Origin: a virus
Length of the DNA: 21,742 nucleotides
Virus record (IMG/VR): IMGVR_UViG_3300030103_003691
Span: 1-21,742 of that record
Direction: 5' to 3' (one strand)
Shown: piece after piece, positions 1 to 8,201 of the stretch
Position numbering within the stretch: the stretch's first letter is position 1
How the letters are laid out: every line of letters starts with the position of its first letter
Position numbers and translations under genes: made by a program
The notes under the pieces: model-generated
What the model saw: the letters and a program-made list of their open reading frames with translations, nothing else
The model's database searches: none
What the model was told of the DNA's origin: nothing

Positions 1-1182
1 ACACCTGGAACAACTGTAGATAATATAACAGGAGATATTACAAATCCTGATGGAACCTATGGAGGTAACATTGTTGATGAATTTAAGACAACTGCTCCTC
101 AAAGTGGATTTTTAGCTTCGGGAGCAGCAGGTGGCGCAAATCTTCCATCTATTTCAGATGTAAAAGTTCAAGGAGGGTTATCACCCACAGAAGCAGAAAC
201 ATTAGCTGGTTACACACCATCAACTTCTATAACACCCGCTGACACAGAACAAACTATTACAGAAAAAATTGCAAGTTTTCTTAACGTAGACAAAAATAAA
301 CTTAATAAATCAGCTGTAACATCTGCACTTAATTTAGTTGCGGGACAAGCTTTAAACACTGTTATACCAATAGCCTCTGTTTTTAATTTAGTAAAAGATG
401 CTTTTGTAAAATCACCAGAAGAAAAAGCTGCAGAGAATGCAGCTGCACGGCAAAATATAGATGAAGCAGCAGCCATTACGCAAAGATTAGAAAAAGAAAC
501 AACACCACAAGATATTATAGATGATAGAGGTAGAGGACAAATACCTACAAAAGATACAAAAACTACTGTAGTTGATAGACCAACAATGGCAGATATAGCG
601 GGACCAAGTGATGACAAAGATGATGGACCATCAACAGATGATTTTGCAGATGATTTTGATGACGGCACCATGACAGGAGCAGCAGCTACCACAACAGGTG
701 GAGATCCGGTTGGTGGTTTTTTTGATGCTGTTGATAAGGCAGCAGCTGATGCTAGATCAGATGCAATGGGTGGTGATAATACAGGTTTTAGCGGAGATAC
801 AGGAGTAGGACAAGACGCGGGCACATCTGGAGGAACGGGTGGTAGACGAGGTGGAGCTGGAGGAAATGGTGGCGGTGGCGGCGGTAAGATCGTCTGTACC
901 ATGATGAACGAATCATATGGCTTTGGATCATTCAGAAACAAGATTTGGTTGAGACACTCAAAAGATTTGGCACCAGAATATCAAAAAGGATATCACAAGA
1001 TATTCTTACCGTTAGTTAAATTATCTAAAACAAATAAAATTTTAAAAAAAATATTAGAACATATTGCAGTGCATAGAACCATTGACATCAGACAAGAGTC
1101 TAGAGGCAAGATGCATTTATTAGGTAGGGTATATAGAAAAATACTGGAGCCTATTTGTTATTGGGTAGGTAGACATGGCTAG
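1..1182 (+). CDS. Probable virion/tail protein, 5' truncated by window edge
   Basis: Frame 1 is open from the first base to a TAG at 1180-1182, giving 393 visible residues; the true start lies upstream. The first in-window ATG (586) is mid-protein, because coding quality is continuous across it. Visible order: a Thr/Ala/Asp-rich segment, an acidic stretch around 590-670, a Gly-rich linker (about 795-885) and a compact C-terminal module of about 98 residues beginning KIVCTMMNESYGFGSFRN. I associate that module with structural proteins of marine podo- and siphophages, where it follows a disordered Gly/Ala-rich region; this is memory, not a search. The gene precedes a small membrane protein by overlap. 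A role as tail or internal virion protein is inference. Confidence 0.75.
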   Translation, partial: TPGTTVDNITGDITNPDGTYGGNIVDEFKTTAPQSGFLASGAAGGANLPSISDVKVQGGLSPTEAETLAGYTPSTSITPADTEQTITEKIASFLNVDKNKLNKSAVTSALNLVAGQALNTVIPIASVFNLVKDAFVKSPEEKAAENAAARQNIDEAAAITQRLEKETTPQDIIDDRGRGQIPTKDTKTTVVDRPTMADIAGPSDDKDDGPSTDDFADDFDDGTMTGAAATTTGGDPVGGFFDAVDKAAADARSDAMGGDNTGFSGDTGVGQDAGTSGGTGGRRGGAGGNGGGGGGKIVCTMMNESYGFGSFRNKIWLRHSKDLAPEYQKGYHKIFLPLVKLSKTNKILKKILEHIAVHRTIDIRQESRGKMHLLGRVYRKILEPICYWVGRHG

Positions 1183-1351
1183 AAAATCAGCATTACAGAA
1201 AATAGAGGATCATGAGAAACTTTGCAGGATAATGCAAAAACAAACCTTTGATCAGATCAAAGAGATGAAGGCACAGATCGTTAGAATAGAAAGATTATTG
1301 ATTGGAACAGCGGCCTTCATAATAATAAGTCTGATAGATAAGGTCCTCTAG
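1175..1351 (+). CDS. Small coiled-coil plus transmembrane protein (XhlA/holin-like)
   Basis: This 58-residue protein starts MARKSALQKIEDHEKL. Residues 8-40 are charged and heptad-like, and residues 41-56 (LLIGTAAFIIISLI) form one hydrophobic segment near the C-terminus. That layout resembles XhlA-type hemolysin/holin accessory proteins. The ATG overlaps the end of the preceding gene by 8 bases, suggesting translational coupling. Its TAG shares the palindrome CTAG (1348-1351) with the stop codon of the convergent helicase gene, so the two genes end back to back with no room for a separate terminator. A membrane or lysis role is inferred from topology only. Confidence 0.7.
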   Translation: MARKSALQKIEDHEKLCRIMQKQTFDQIKEMKAQIVRIERLLIGTAAFIIISLIDKVL

Positions 1352-2778
1352 ATCCAGGCTTTTAATTCTTCACCCATCACCTGACTTGCTATGTTGACTT
1401 TCTTACGCAAGGCTTTTACGATTCTTTCATCAACGGTGTCCTCACACATTATATCTATATAAGTCATGGGTTTCTCTTGACCTATACGATCTATTCTAGC
1501 TTCTGACTGTTGACGTTTCTCTAGATCATAACCATTAGAATAATAAACCATATTACTGGCCGCTGTAAGTGTGATACCATATCCACCTGTCTGAGGTGTG
1601 CCTATGAAGAATCTACACTTCTCATCATCTTGAAAACGTTTTATGTTCTGTTGTCTCTCATCCTGTGGTGTCAAACCATAATAGTCTACAAAAGAATCCT
1701 GACCAAACTCCTCAGATATAGCTTTTATTATCTGTCTGACATCACTCTGCCAGTGGGCCCAGATAACAACCTTGCCCTCTATCTCACCCAAAACATTTAA
1801 TAATTCATCTAATCTATTGCTTTTAAGTTCTTGTATGGTGCCATCATCAGCCTTGAAATGACCACAGGTTATTTGTTGTAGCCTCATCAATTGAGTCAGT
1901 GCATTTGCTGTTGTGATCATCTTACCATTCAATATTGCAAGTGCTTCTTTTTTCATCTGCGTATATACCTTGAATTGATCTGGTGTTAGTTGCACCATAC
2001 GTTTCATAAATGTTTTCTTTGGTAGATCCAAACAATCATCTTTCAATACACGATAAGAAAAATTTTTTAATTTATCTGAAAGCTCGCCAAGGTTACGATA
2101 ACCAACCACGATCTGCACAGAACGACCACCAAAATTTGCTGTTTTCATTACAGCGTATCTGGTTCTAAACGAGTAATAAGAGTTATGATCCAAGAGCCAG
2201 GGGTCAAGGAACTCGCACTGTTTGTATAGATCTAATGGTGATTTAGTTACAGGAGAACCTGTGAGTATTCTCTTATATTTTGCATTAACACCAAGTGATA
2301 CTATATTTTTTGTACGTTTAGCTTCTGGATTTTTTATTGTTGTTGATTCGTCAATGGCCATCATAGTGTCATGTGAGTTTATAAATTTTGCAGCAAAGTC
2401 CACACCTTTTTTGGTAGACAGCGCTTCAACATTCATACATAATATATGTAGATCAGTTCCTGTTTTGAACAATGTGTTCAAAGTTTGTTGTTGTTGTTTT
2501 GTGATATTTGCCTGCCACAATACAGACACTTTCTCTATATGATCTGGTAAGTGTGTTGGTATCTCAGAACTATACCAATTTTTATATACACCTTTTGGTG
2601 CAATAATTAATACACCATTGATCTTACCTTTGTCATAAAGCATTGCAACATTGTCTATTAATACTTTAGATTTACCTGTACCCATTTCCATAAAATAAGC
2701 AAAAGCTTTTTTCTCCCAAGACATTTCTAATGCTTTGAGTTGATGTGCGTATGGTTTTGTCTTAAATTTATAATTCAT
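1348..2778 (-). CDS. Snf2-family (SF2) DNA helicase/translocase
   Basis: This 476-residue protein carries a complete SF2 motor. Motif I is EMGTGKS (31-37), motif II is IDEST (142-146, a DEAH-box variant), motif III is LTGSP (172-176), and the second RecA lobe has GGYGITLTAA (398-407) and motif VI RIDRIGQ (428-434). RIGQ in motif VI and a DEST-type box are typical of Snf2 proteins, which translocate on duplex DNA. It has no added chromatin or nuclease domains and is a minimal phage-type motor. It is the only long minus-strand gene in the left half and is divergent from the replication operon across a short promoter region. The start is the ATG preceded by AGAAAGAAA. A role in remodelling or recombination during replication is likely; the exact task is unknown. 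Confidence 0.92.
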   Translation of the reverse strand: MNYKFKTKPYAHQLKALEMSWEKKAFAYFMEMGTGKSKVLIDNVAMLYDKGKINGVLIIAPKGVYKNWYSSEIPTHLPDHIEKVSVLWQANITKQQQQTLNTLFKTGTDLHILCMNVEALSTKKGVDFAAKFINSHDTMMAIDESTTIKNPEAKRTKNIVSLGVNAKYKRILTGSPVTKSPLDLYKQCEFLDPWLLDHNSYYSFRTRYAVMKTANFGGRSVQIVVGYRNLGELSDKLKNFSYRVLKDDCLDLPKKTFMKRMVQLTPDQFKVYTQMKKEALAILNGKMITTANALTQLMRLQQITCGHFKADDGTIQELKSNRLDELLNVLGEIEGKVVIWAHWQSDVRQIIKAISEEFGQDSFVDYYGLTPQDERQQNIKRFQDDEKCRFFIGTPQTGGYGITLTAASNMVYYSNGYDLEKRQQSEARIDRIGQEKPMTYIDIMCEDTVDERIVKALRKKVNIASQVMGEELKAWI

Positions 2779-2791
2779 AATTTCTTTCTGG

Positions 2792-2824
2792 TTGACAACC
2801 TAGCAAATATAAAATAGAAGTCAA
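2792..2824. promoter_or_regulatory. Divergent promoter region between helicase and replication operon
   Basis: On the plus strand TTGACA (2792-2797) is followed after 17 bases by TAGAAG (2815-2820), and the next ATG lies only 7 bases further on. On the minus strand TTGACT (2825-2820) is followed after 16 bases by TAGGTT, toward the helicase gene. The two -35 elements face each other as an inverted repeat (TTGAC...GTCAA). The -35 on the plus strand is perfect; both -10 elements are weak. The plus-strand transcript would be close to leaderless. Confidence 0.55.
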
Positions 2825-2827
2825 GCC

Positions 2828-3184
2828 ATGAAAGAAAAAATAGTTTACGTTATACAGGAAATACCAGGTACAAAAACAGGTAACCCAAAAATAAATATTA
2901 TCGGTGCAGGTAAATACGGTAAGTTTAAATTTTTACTTCCTGAATTATCACAGATTATTTTTTCTCCTGGTCCATTGATTTATAAATTAAGAACTTTACT
3001 AAAAGATTTTACATCAGAGGATTATTTATTATTAACAGGTGACCCTGCTATTATTGGGGTTACATGTTCTATAGTTTCTGATATGACTAACGGTAGATAC
3101 AATTTATTAAAGTGGGACAAACAAGAAAGACAATATTATCCAATTGAGATAAACTTATATGAAAGAGGAAAGATAGATGAGTGA
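2828..3184 (+). CDS. Conserved phage hypothetical protein
   Basis: This 118-residue protein begins MKEKIVYVIQEIPGTKTG. It has no recognisable catalytic motif. The central part (about 60-90) reads like a compact alpha/beta unit with the segment DYLLLTGDPAIIGV followed by NGRYNLLKWDKQERQYYPIE. I have an impression of this segment from other marine phage genomes at the head of replication operons, but cannot assign a function. It is the first gene after the divergent promoter, has no clear ribosome binding site (the ATG follows GTCAAGCC), and overlaps the next gene by 8 bases. Confidence 0.85.
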   Translation: MKEKIVYVIQEIPGTKTGNPKINIIGAGKYGKFKFLLPELSQIIFSPGPLIYKLRTLLKDFTSEDYLLLTGDPAIIGVTCSIVSDMTNGRYNLLKWDKQERQYYPIEINLYERGKIDE

Positions 3185-3737
3185 TTTACAAAAAATGTTT
3201 ATTGAGGATGCACCTCAACAAGTAAATGAATTAAATAATGTTGAGTCATTATCTAGCCATGTTTTAGAATTACAAAGGTTAGAAGATGAAATTAAAATTG
3301 AAGAAGAAAGATTATCTAGAAAAAAACAACAAGCAGATAAACTTTCACAACAAGTAATACCAGAAATTATGGACTCTATGAAATTAAAAACCATGAAACT
3401 AAAAGATGGTTCTGCGATAGAGGTGAAAGAGATTTACAGCGCAACGATTCCTATAGATAAAAAGGAAGGCGCATTTAACTGGCTTCGAAACAACGACTTG
3501 GGTGATTTGATTAAGAATGAAATCACTGTTTCCTTTGGTCGTAACGAAGATAACAAGGCGAGCGATTATGCGAACCTTGCCGAGAGCAATGGGTACCAAC
3601 CGGTTCAAAAGCTTAAAGTGGAACCCATGACTCTCAAAGCACTATACAGAGAGCGAGTCGAAAAAGAATTAGATTTGCCTTCTGAACACTTTAACCTGTT
3701 TAAGGGAAACAAAACTAAAATAACAAGGAACAAATAA
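3177..3737 (+). CDS. Coiled-coil phage protein of unknown function in replication operon
   Basis: This 186-residue protein has a long charged helix (about 25-65, rich in Glu, Lys and Gln) typical of a coiled coil. A small domain follows (about 70-110, starting with MDSMKLKTMKLKDGSAIEVKE), then a basic C-terminal part. The arrangement recalls siphovirus Gp157-like proteins, but I would not assign that family. Codon use changes inside the gene: the first 85 codons favour AGA and TTA, whereas about 3440-3680 uses CGA/CGT, GCG and TTG more and is visibly richer in G+C. It sits just before the putative ssDNA-binding protein, so a replication or recombination role is plausible. Confidence 0.88.
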   Translation: MSDLQKMFIEDAPQQVNELNNVESLSSHVLELQRLEDEIKIEEERLSRKKQQADKLSQQVIPEIMDSMKLKTMKLKDGSAIEVKEIYSATIPIDKKEGAFNWLRNNDLGDLIKNEITVSFGRNEDNKASDYANLAESNGYQPVQKLKVEPMTLKALYRERVEKELDLPSEHFNLFKGNKTKITRNK

Positions 3738-3738
3738 T

Positions 3739-4500
3739 ATGAGTGAAGAAACAAGAGACATAGCAACAAAACAAAGCGGATCATTAGCAACTTTAGACTT
3801 TGTATCAGATTCAGGAATGGGTCTTGAGAACGTTGACAAACAAGATCTTGCTTTACCTTTTCTGAAACTGTTACAATCAGGATCAGATGAGACTAAAAAG
3901 AAACATGCAAAGTATGTGGAAGGAGCTGAGGCTGGTATGTTCTATAATACAGTGACAAAGAAACTGTATAATGGAGAGAAGGGGATAGAGGTTATTCCTG
4001 TATTCTACAAGATGACATATCCAGAGTGGGCACCTTTCGAGAAAAGAGAAGGTAGACCTATCCATAATGACAGAGGACCTGGTATTATGGCGAAGACAAC
4101 TCAAAATGATCGTAACAAAGATATGTTGGACAATGGTAACGAGATTATCAAGACAGCAAATCATTTTGTGATTATCAATGGTGAGAGACCTGAGAAAGCT
4201 TTGATGACAATGAAGTCAACACAGTTGAAGGTCAGCAGACAATGGAATTCTCTGATGGAGAATGAATTTGAAACTGATCCAGGTAGTGGTAAATCTTTAC
4301 AAGCACCTACATTTTCTAGAATCTATAAATTAAATTCTGTTGAAAACTCAGGTAGCTTTACTTGGCATGGTTATAATGTGTCTATGATAAGAAAAGTAGA
4401 CAATGCCGGCCTGTATCAGATGGCTAGAGATTTCTATAACTCTTTGAAAAACAGTCAGCAAAAAGCTGAGGCTGTAACTCAAGAGGAATCTAACTACTAA
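3739..4500 (+). CDS. Possible ssDNA-binding/replication accessory protein
   Basis: This 253-residue protein follows its neighbour after one base. It has a largely beta-rich middle (about 50-200) and a polar C-terminal tail ending in EAVTQEESNY. An acidic tail ending in an aromatic residue is what phage and bacterial ssDNA-binding proteins (for example T7 gp2.5) use to contact replication partners. The position directly before the primase also fits. No OB-fold motif can be proven by eye, so the function is inference. The last four residues, ESNY, are identical to those of the primase encoded next. Alternative: a recombination mediator of another family. Confidence 0.9.
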   Translation: MSEETRDIATKQSGSLATLDFVSDSGMGLENVDKQDLALPFLKLLQSGSDETKKKHAKYVEGAEAGMFYNTVTKKLYNGEKGIEVIPVFYKMTYPEWAPFEKREGRPIHNDRGPGIMAKTTQNDRNKDMLDNGNEIIKTANHFVIINGERPEKALMTMKSTQLKVSRQWNSLMENEFETDPGSGKSLQAPTFSRIYKLNSVENSGSFTWHGYNVSMIRKVDNAGLYQMARDFYNSLKNSQQKAEAVTQEESNY

Positions 4501-4510
4501 TTCTACTCTT

Positions 4511-4585
4511 ATGGAGCAGATAGGAGCGGCAAAGCGAGAGTGGAGCCGCTCCGACCCGGGATCTTTATGGTTGAAAAATTTATAG
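4511..4585 (+). promoter_or_regulatory. Leader with GC-rich stem-loop and 24-codon upstream ORF before the primase
   Basis: The gap before the primase is strikingly GC-rich. It holds a perfect 8-bp inverted repeat, GGAGCGGC (4523-4530) and GCCGCTCC (4545-4552), with a 14-nt loop and no following T-run, so it is not a standard intrinsic terminator. An ATG at 4511 opens a 24-codon frame (MEQIGAAKREWSRSDPGSLW...) that ends at 4583-4585, just inside the primase gene in another frame. Together they could tune primase translation; this is inference. Confidence 0.4.
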
Positions 4586-6135
4586 AATTATTTACTGGAT
4601 ACCAAGGTGACTTTGGTATAGCCGACATGTCTTCGGCACAATTAGACACAGACAAAAATAAACTCAAACCAAACTACGAATGGGCTGGTAGACCTATCAC
4701 ACAAGGTGATTATAAAGATCACATTGAGGGTAAGATATCTATCGGTATACAACCATGTAGATTAGATAAAACTGTGCAGTTTGGTTGCATTGATATAGAC
4801 TCAAAAGATTATGCTAGTTTTAAGGTAGAAAATTATCTGGCATTGTTTCAACAATTTAAATTACCATTGATACCACTATTATCTAAAAGCGGAGGACTGC
4901 ATTGTTATTTGTTTTTAAAAGAACCAATACCAGCTGTCGATCTGATCTCGGCATTGAAATCTTTTCTACTGCCACTTGGATTAGATCCTGACACAGAGGT
5001 TTTTCCAAAACAGAAAGAATTAAAGGAAGATGACAAAGGAGAAATAAAACCAGGTAACTTTATAAACCTACCATATTATAATAACGGCAGTACAAAAAGA
5101 TATGCAATCGACAAAGACAATAACAAATTAGATCTAGAAAAATTTATAGAAGTAGCTAACCAAAACAGAATTGGCAGAAAAGAATTAGAAAAATTAGTAG
5201 AAGAAACTTACAGAAATATTTTAATAGGAACAGACCCAGAGTTTGAGGATGGTCCACCATGTCTAGCTCTATGTTCTAAAAGAAAATTAGATGATGGTAG
5301 AGATAGGTTTATGTATAATTACATGGTCTTTGCAAAAAAGAAATACAAAGATAAATGGCCAGATCAAGTTGCAAAAGCAAACTATAGTTACCTGGAAGAC
5401 CCATGGGATAAAACAAAATTAGATTCTAAGATAACAGCCTGGAAAAAAGATACTGCAGGTCATACATGCTATGAGGATCCAATACAAAGTAAATGTATGC
5501 GTACACTTTGTTTTTCAAGACCGTTTGGTGTTAAGTCTGATAGTATCACAATGTTTCCAGATATTACAGACTTTGAGATTATAATGTATGCAGAACCTGA
5601 GTATAGATTTAATGTTGTATTACCAGATGGAACCAAAGAGGGTGTTGTTGCAAATCATAGAAGACTGATAACAAAACAAACAGAACTATTAGATCTTATA
5701 TGGGAACAGACAGGAATATATCATGAGCCATTAAAACCAAAAGACTTTAGAGCGAAACTCACAGAGCTTAGAAAAAATTCTACCAAGATATCTCCACCAG
5801 CAGGCACACAGATAGAGGATAGATTGAATGAAGAACTATATCAATATTGTGTTAATGGACCAAGAGCAAAACAGAGAATACAGATAAACAGTGGGTCTTG
5901 TTTGACAGAGGATGGTCATCACTTCTTTAGATTTAATTCTTTCATAGATCATCTAGGATCTAGTTGGAAGATACCAGAAGAGAGAATAGCACAAAAATTA
6001 AAAGACAAGTGTCAGGTTGAGTTTAATCACTCACTGAATGTAGATGGTAAAACAATCAAGGTATGTAGACTAAAACAATTACATATAGATAAGATAGAAT
6101 ACAAACCTGTAGAGAGAAAGGAGAGTAACTATTAA
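4567..6135 (+). CDS. Archaeo-eukaryotic-type (TOTE-like) DNA primase
   Basis: The chosen start is the ATG of MVEKFIELFTGYQG (522 residues). A GTG at 4540 would add nine residues encoded by the GC-rich hairpin and is less likely. The N-terminal half is an AEP primase fold: IDIDSKD carries the catalytic DxD pair (D76, D78), SKSGGLHCYLF carries the sxH motif (H112), and NFINLPYYN follows. A helical part then contains four cysteines (PPCL at 232, then about 301, 310 and 315 in HTCYEDPIQSKCMRTLC), spaced like the metal-binding part of PriL/PriCT-type regions. No helicase domain is fused. It would make RNA or DNA primers for the polymerase A encoded downstream. It ends in ESNY, and its TAA overlaps the next ATG. 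Confidence 0.88.
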   Translation: MVEKFIELFTGYQGDFGIADMSSAQLDTDKNKLKPNYEWAGRPITQGDYKDHIEGKISIGIQPCRLDKTVQFGCIDIDSKDYASFKVENYLALFQQFKLPLIPLLSKSGGLHCYLFLKEPIPAVDLISALKSFLLPLGLDPDTEVFPKQKELKEDDKGEIKPGNFINLPYYNNGSTKRYAIDKDNNKLDLEKFIEVANQNRIGRKELEKLVEETYRNILIGTDPEFEDGPPCLALCSKRKLDDGRDRFMYNYMVFAKKKYKDKWPDQVAKANYSYLEDPWDKTKLDSKITAWKKDTAGHTCYEDPIQSKCMRTLCFSRPFGVKSDSITMFPDITDFEIIMYAEPEYRFNVVLPDGTKEGVVANHRRLITKQTELLDLIWEQTGIYHEPLKPKDFRAKLTELRKNSTKISPPAGTQIEDRLNEELYQYCVNGPRAKQRIQINSGSCLTEDGHHFFRFNSFIDHLGSSWKIPEERIAQKLKDKCQVEFNHSLNVDGKTIKVCRLKQLHIDKIEYKPVERKESNY

Positions 6136-7571
6136 TGAGATATAAAGTAGTGGGTCCTCCAGGTACAGGTAAAACAAGAAGATTACTAAATGAAGTGCAA
6201 AAATATGTTGATAAGGGGACGCCTCTTAATCGTATAGGCTACTTTGCTTTTACTCGTAAGGCAGCAGGTGAGGCAAGAAATAGATTTTTAAAAATAAAAA
6301 CAGAACTTACAAAGAAAGATATAAAATATTTTCAAACATTACACTCTTTGGCATTTAACAGATTAGGACTCAAAGAAGAAAACGTTATGCAGGATCTTAA
6401 TTACAAAGCCATAGGTGATACTTGTGGCATACAGATAAAATATGCATCTTATGAGATAAATAATTGGAACGGTATATTTTCATCAGATAGCGAGTATCTA
6501 GGATTGATAAACTTGGCAAGAGTTAAACAGATACCTGTATTGGATCAATTAGATCTCAACGAACATTTATCTAAGATAGAGAGAAACAAATTAGATGCGA
6601 TAGAAAAAGAGATAAACAACTATAAAAAAACATACGGTCTTATCGATTTTACAGATATGATACAGAAATTTTTAGATAAGAAAGATATACCAGAGTTTGA
6701 TGTGATATTTGTGGATGAAGCACAGGACCTATCACTAATACAATGGTCTATGATTAATACTATAGAGGAACATACCAAATGTGATGTGTGGGTTGCAGGT
6801 GATGATGACCAAGCAATATTTGGTTGGGCTGGTGCAGATGTTGATTCTTTTATAGACTACGATGCAACAGAGATACCTCTTACAAAATCTGAAAGAGTGC
6901 CAAGTAGTATACAAAAAATAGCATTAGATGTCATTGATAGAATACAAGATAATAGGATTGACAAAGAATATTTTCCAAAATCTGAATCTGGTGAGATATA
7001 TGAGAGATATAAATTATCAGACATAGATATGTCCACAGGTGATTGGTTGATATTAACCAGAACGAAATCATTATTAAAACCGATACCAACTTATCTAAAA
7101 AAGAAAGGTTTATTTTTTAACACAGCACAGGGAAATAGTGTTGGTAAAAGTTTGTATGAAGATATACAATACTGGTCGCAATTACAGAAAAAAATTGTTC
7201 TTCCTGACATACAATTACAAAGAATCAAAGAGAGAATAAAAGGTCCCATGAATTTATCACTAAAATGGTATGATGCATTCAACAATGTATCTGACAGTCA
7301 GATAACCTACATGAAACTATTGTTACTTAATAATGAAGATCCAACAAAAGAAGCAAGAATAAAAGTATCTACCATACATGGTGCAAAAGGTGGTGAGGCA
7401 ACAAACGTTGTTTTGTTTTTAAATCACACAGCAAATACAATCAAAGGAGCAAAAAAATCTGTGTACAAACAGGATGAGGAATATCGTGTTTGGTATGTGG
7501 GTATCACAAGAACTGCTAAAAATTTATATCTAATAAAACCACATAACAAATCTAAGGAGTTTAAGATATGA
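6135..7571 (+). CDS. UvrD/PcrA-like SF1 DNA helicase
   Basis: This 478-residue protein has the full set of superfamily 1A motifs: Walker A GPPGTGKT (7-14), motif Ia GYFAFTRKAA (35-44), motif Ic QTLHSLAF (67-74), motif II FVDEAQD (192-198), motif III GDDDQAIFGWAGA (222-234), motif V STIHGAKGGE (412-421) and motif VI YVGITRT (454-460). It is shorter than UvrD (about 720), with reduced 1B/2B inserts, as in many phage helicases. SF1A enzymes unwind 3'-5'. With a stand-alone primase and no DnaB-like gene in this window, it may act at the fork or in recombination. TAATG coupling joins it to the primase. Confidence 0.93.
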   Translation: MRYKVVGPPGTGKTRRLLNEVQKYVDKGTPLNRIGYFAFTRKAAGEARNRFLKIKTELTKKDIKYFQTLHSLAFNRLGLKEENVMQDLNYKAIGDTCGIQIKYASYEINNWNGIFSSDSEYLGLINLARVKQIPVLDQLDLNEHLSKIERNKLDAIEKEINNYKKTYGLIDFTDMIQKFLDKKDIPEFDVIFVDEAQDLSLIQWSMINTIEEHTKCDVWVAGDDDQAIFGWAGADVDSFIDYDATEIPLTKSERVPSSIQKIALDVIDRIQDNRIDKEYFPKSESGEIYERYKLSDIDMSTGDWLILTRTKSLLKPIPTYLKKKGLFFNTAQGNSVGKSLYEDIQYWSQLQKKIVLPDIQLQRIKERIKGPMNLSLKWYDAFNNVSDSQITYMKLLLLNNEDPTKEARIKVSTIHGAKGGEATNVVLFLNHTANTIKGAKKSVYKQDEEYRVWYVGITRTAKNLYLIKPHNKSKEFKI

Positions 7572-7960
7572 GAGATGATCTGATGGTACAACAGCAGGTT
7601 ATAAACGCATGGCAGCACATGGTGGGTGTTATCTGTCTCAATCAAACCGGACGGAAGAAGGTCAAGAAACTACTACCATCATTCTTTGAAAGATTTCCTA
7701 CAGCAGAAGAATTATTGGAATCAGATAAAGAGACGATAGCAGAGATGTTAAAAGAGTTGGGTATGAAGAATGTTAGAGCCCATAGGATATGGAGGATGTC
7801 ACAGGAGTATCTGACATGGGATGGTAAGGACGCAACAGAATTATTTGGTATAGGTAAGTACGGCAGTGACAGCTACAGGATATTTTACAAGAATGAGATA
7901 CCGGATAATGTGCAGGATAAAGAACTTAAACGATATATAAGGGAGGAACTAGATGTCTAA
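7568..7960 (+). CDS. MBD4-like HhH-GPD DNA glycosylase (mismatch/uracil repair)
   Basis: This 130-residue protein matches the glycosylase domain of MBD4/Thp1-type enzymes. It has a helical start (NAWQHMVGVICLNQTGRKK, 13-31), then FFERFPTAEELLESD, then a hairpin-helix-hairpin-like LFGIGKYGSDSYRIF (92-106). Human MBD4 has the very similar HGIGKYGNDSYRIF, in which the Asp is catalytic, so D101 is the predicted catalytic residue. There are no clustered cysteines, so no [4Fe-4S] cluster of the EndoIII/MutY type, which also fits MBD4. There is no methyl-CpG binding domain; it is the bare catalytic unit. Likely reaction: removal of T or U opposite G after deamination. It overlaps both neighbours by 4 to 8 bases within the replication operon. 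Confidence 0.82.
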   Translation: MRDDLMVQQQVINAWQHMVGVICLNQTGRKKVKKLLPSFFERFPTAEELLESDKETIAEMLKELGMKNVRAHRIWRMSQEYLTWDGKDATELFGIGKYGSDSYRIFYKNEIPDNVQDKELKRYIREELDV

Positions 7961-8201
7961 AAAAAATAGAATGATAGATGATACACCAGAAAAAGAAAAT
8001 CCATACTTAAAACAAGTTTCGGGTACACACTATATGTATATGGAGATACAACCGGCAGAGTTTGTAAACAAGAATAAATTGCTTTTTGCGGAGGGTAATG
8101 CTATAAAATACATATGCAGGCACTCTCACAAAGGCGGAGTAGAGGACATAGATAAAGCTATACATTATTTAGAAATGATTAAGGAAAGAGATTACAAATG
8201 A
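7953..8201 (+). CDS. DUF3310 family phage protein
   Basis: This 82-residue protein carries the DUF3310 signature: GTHYMYMEIQPAEFVNKNKLLFAEGNAIKYICRHSHKGG shows the typical HY...IQPxEF, EGNxIKYxxRH and KGG elements, followed by EDIDKAIHYLEMI. Members are common in phages beside polymerases and nucleotide metabolism genes. Their activity is not settled, and they are sometimes called nucleotide kinase-like on weak grounds. It lies between the glycosylase and the polymerase with 8-base and 4-base overlaps. The family assignment is strong; the molecular role is not known. Confidence 0.88.
   Translation: MSKKNRMIDDTPEKENPYLKQVSGTHYMYMEIQPAEFVNKNKLLFAEGNAIKYICRHSHKGGVEDIDKAIHYLEMIKERDYK

Noticed and set aside
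210-941. Long minus-strand frame rich in Pro, Ala and Val opposite the first gene
   Set aside because: It is the complement of the Gly/Asp/Ala-rich coding sequence of the virion gene; low complexity on one strand forces openness on the other. No start signal or domain supports it.
4523-4552. Intrinsic terminator before the primase
   Set aside because: The stem is GC-rich but no T-run follows, and the operon continues in the same direction; a regulatory hairpin is more likely.
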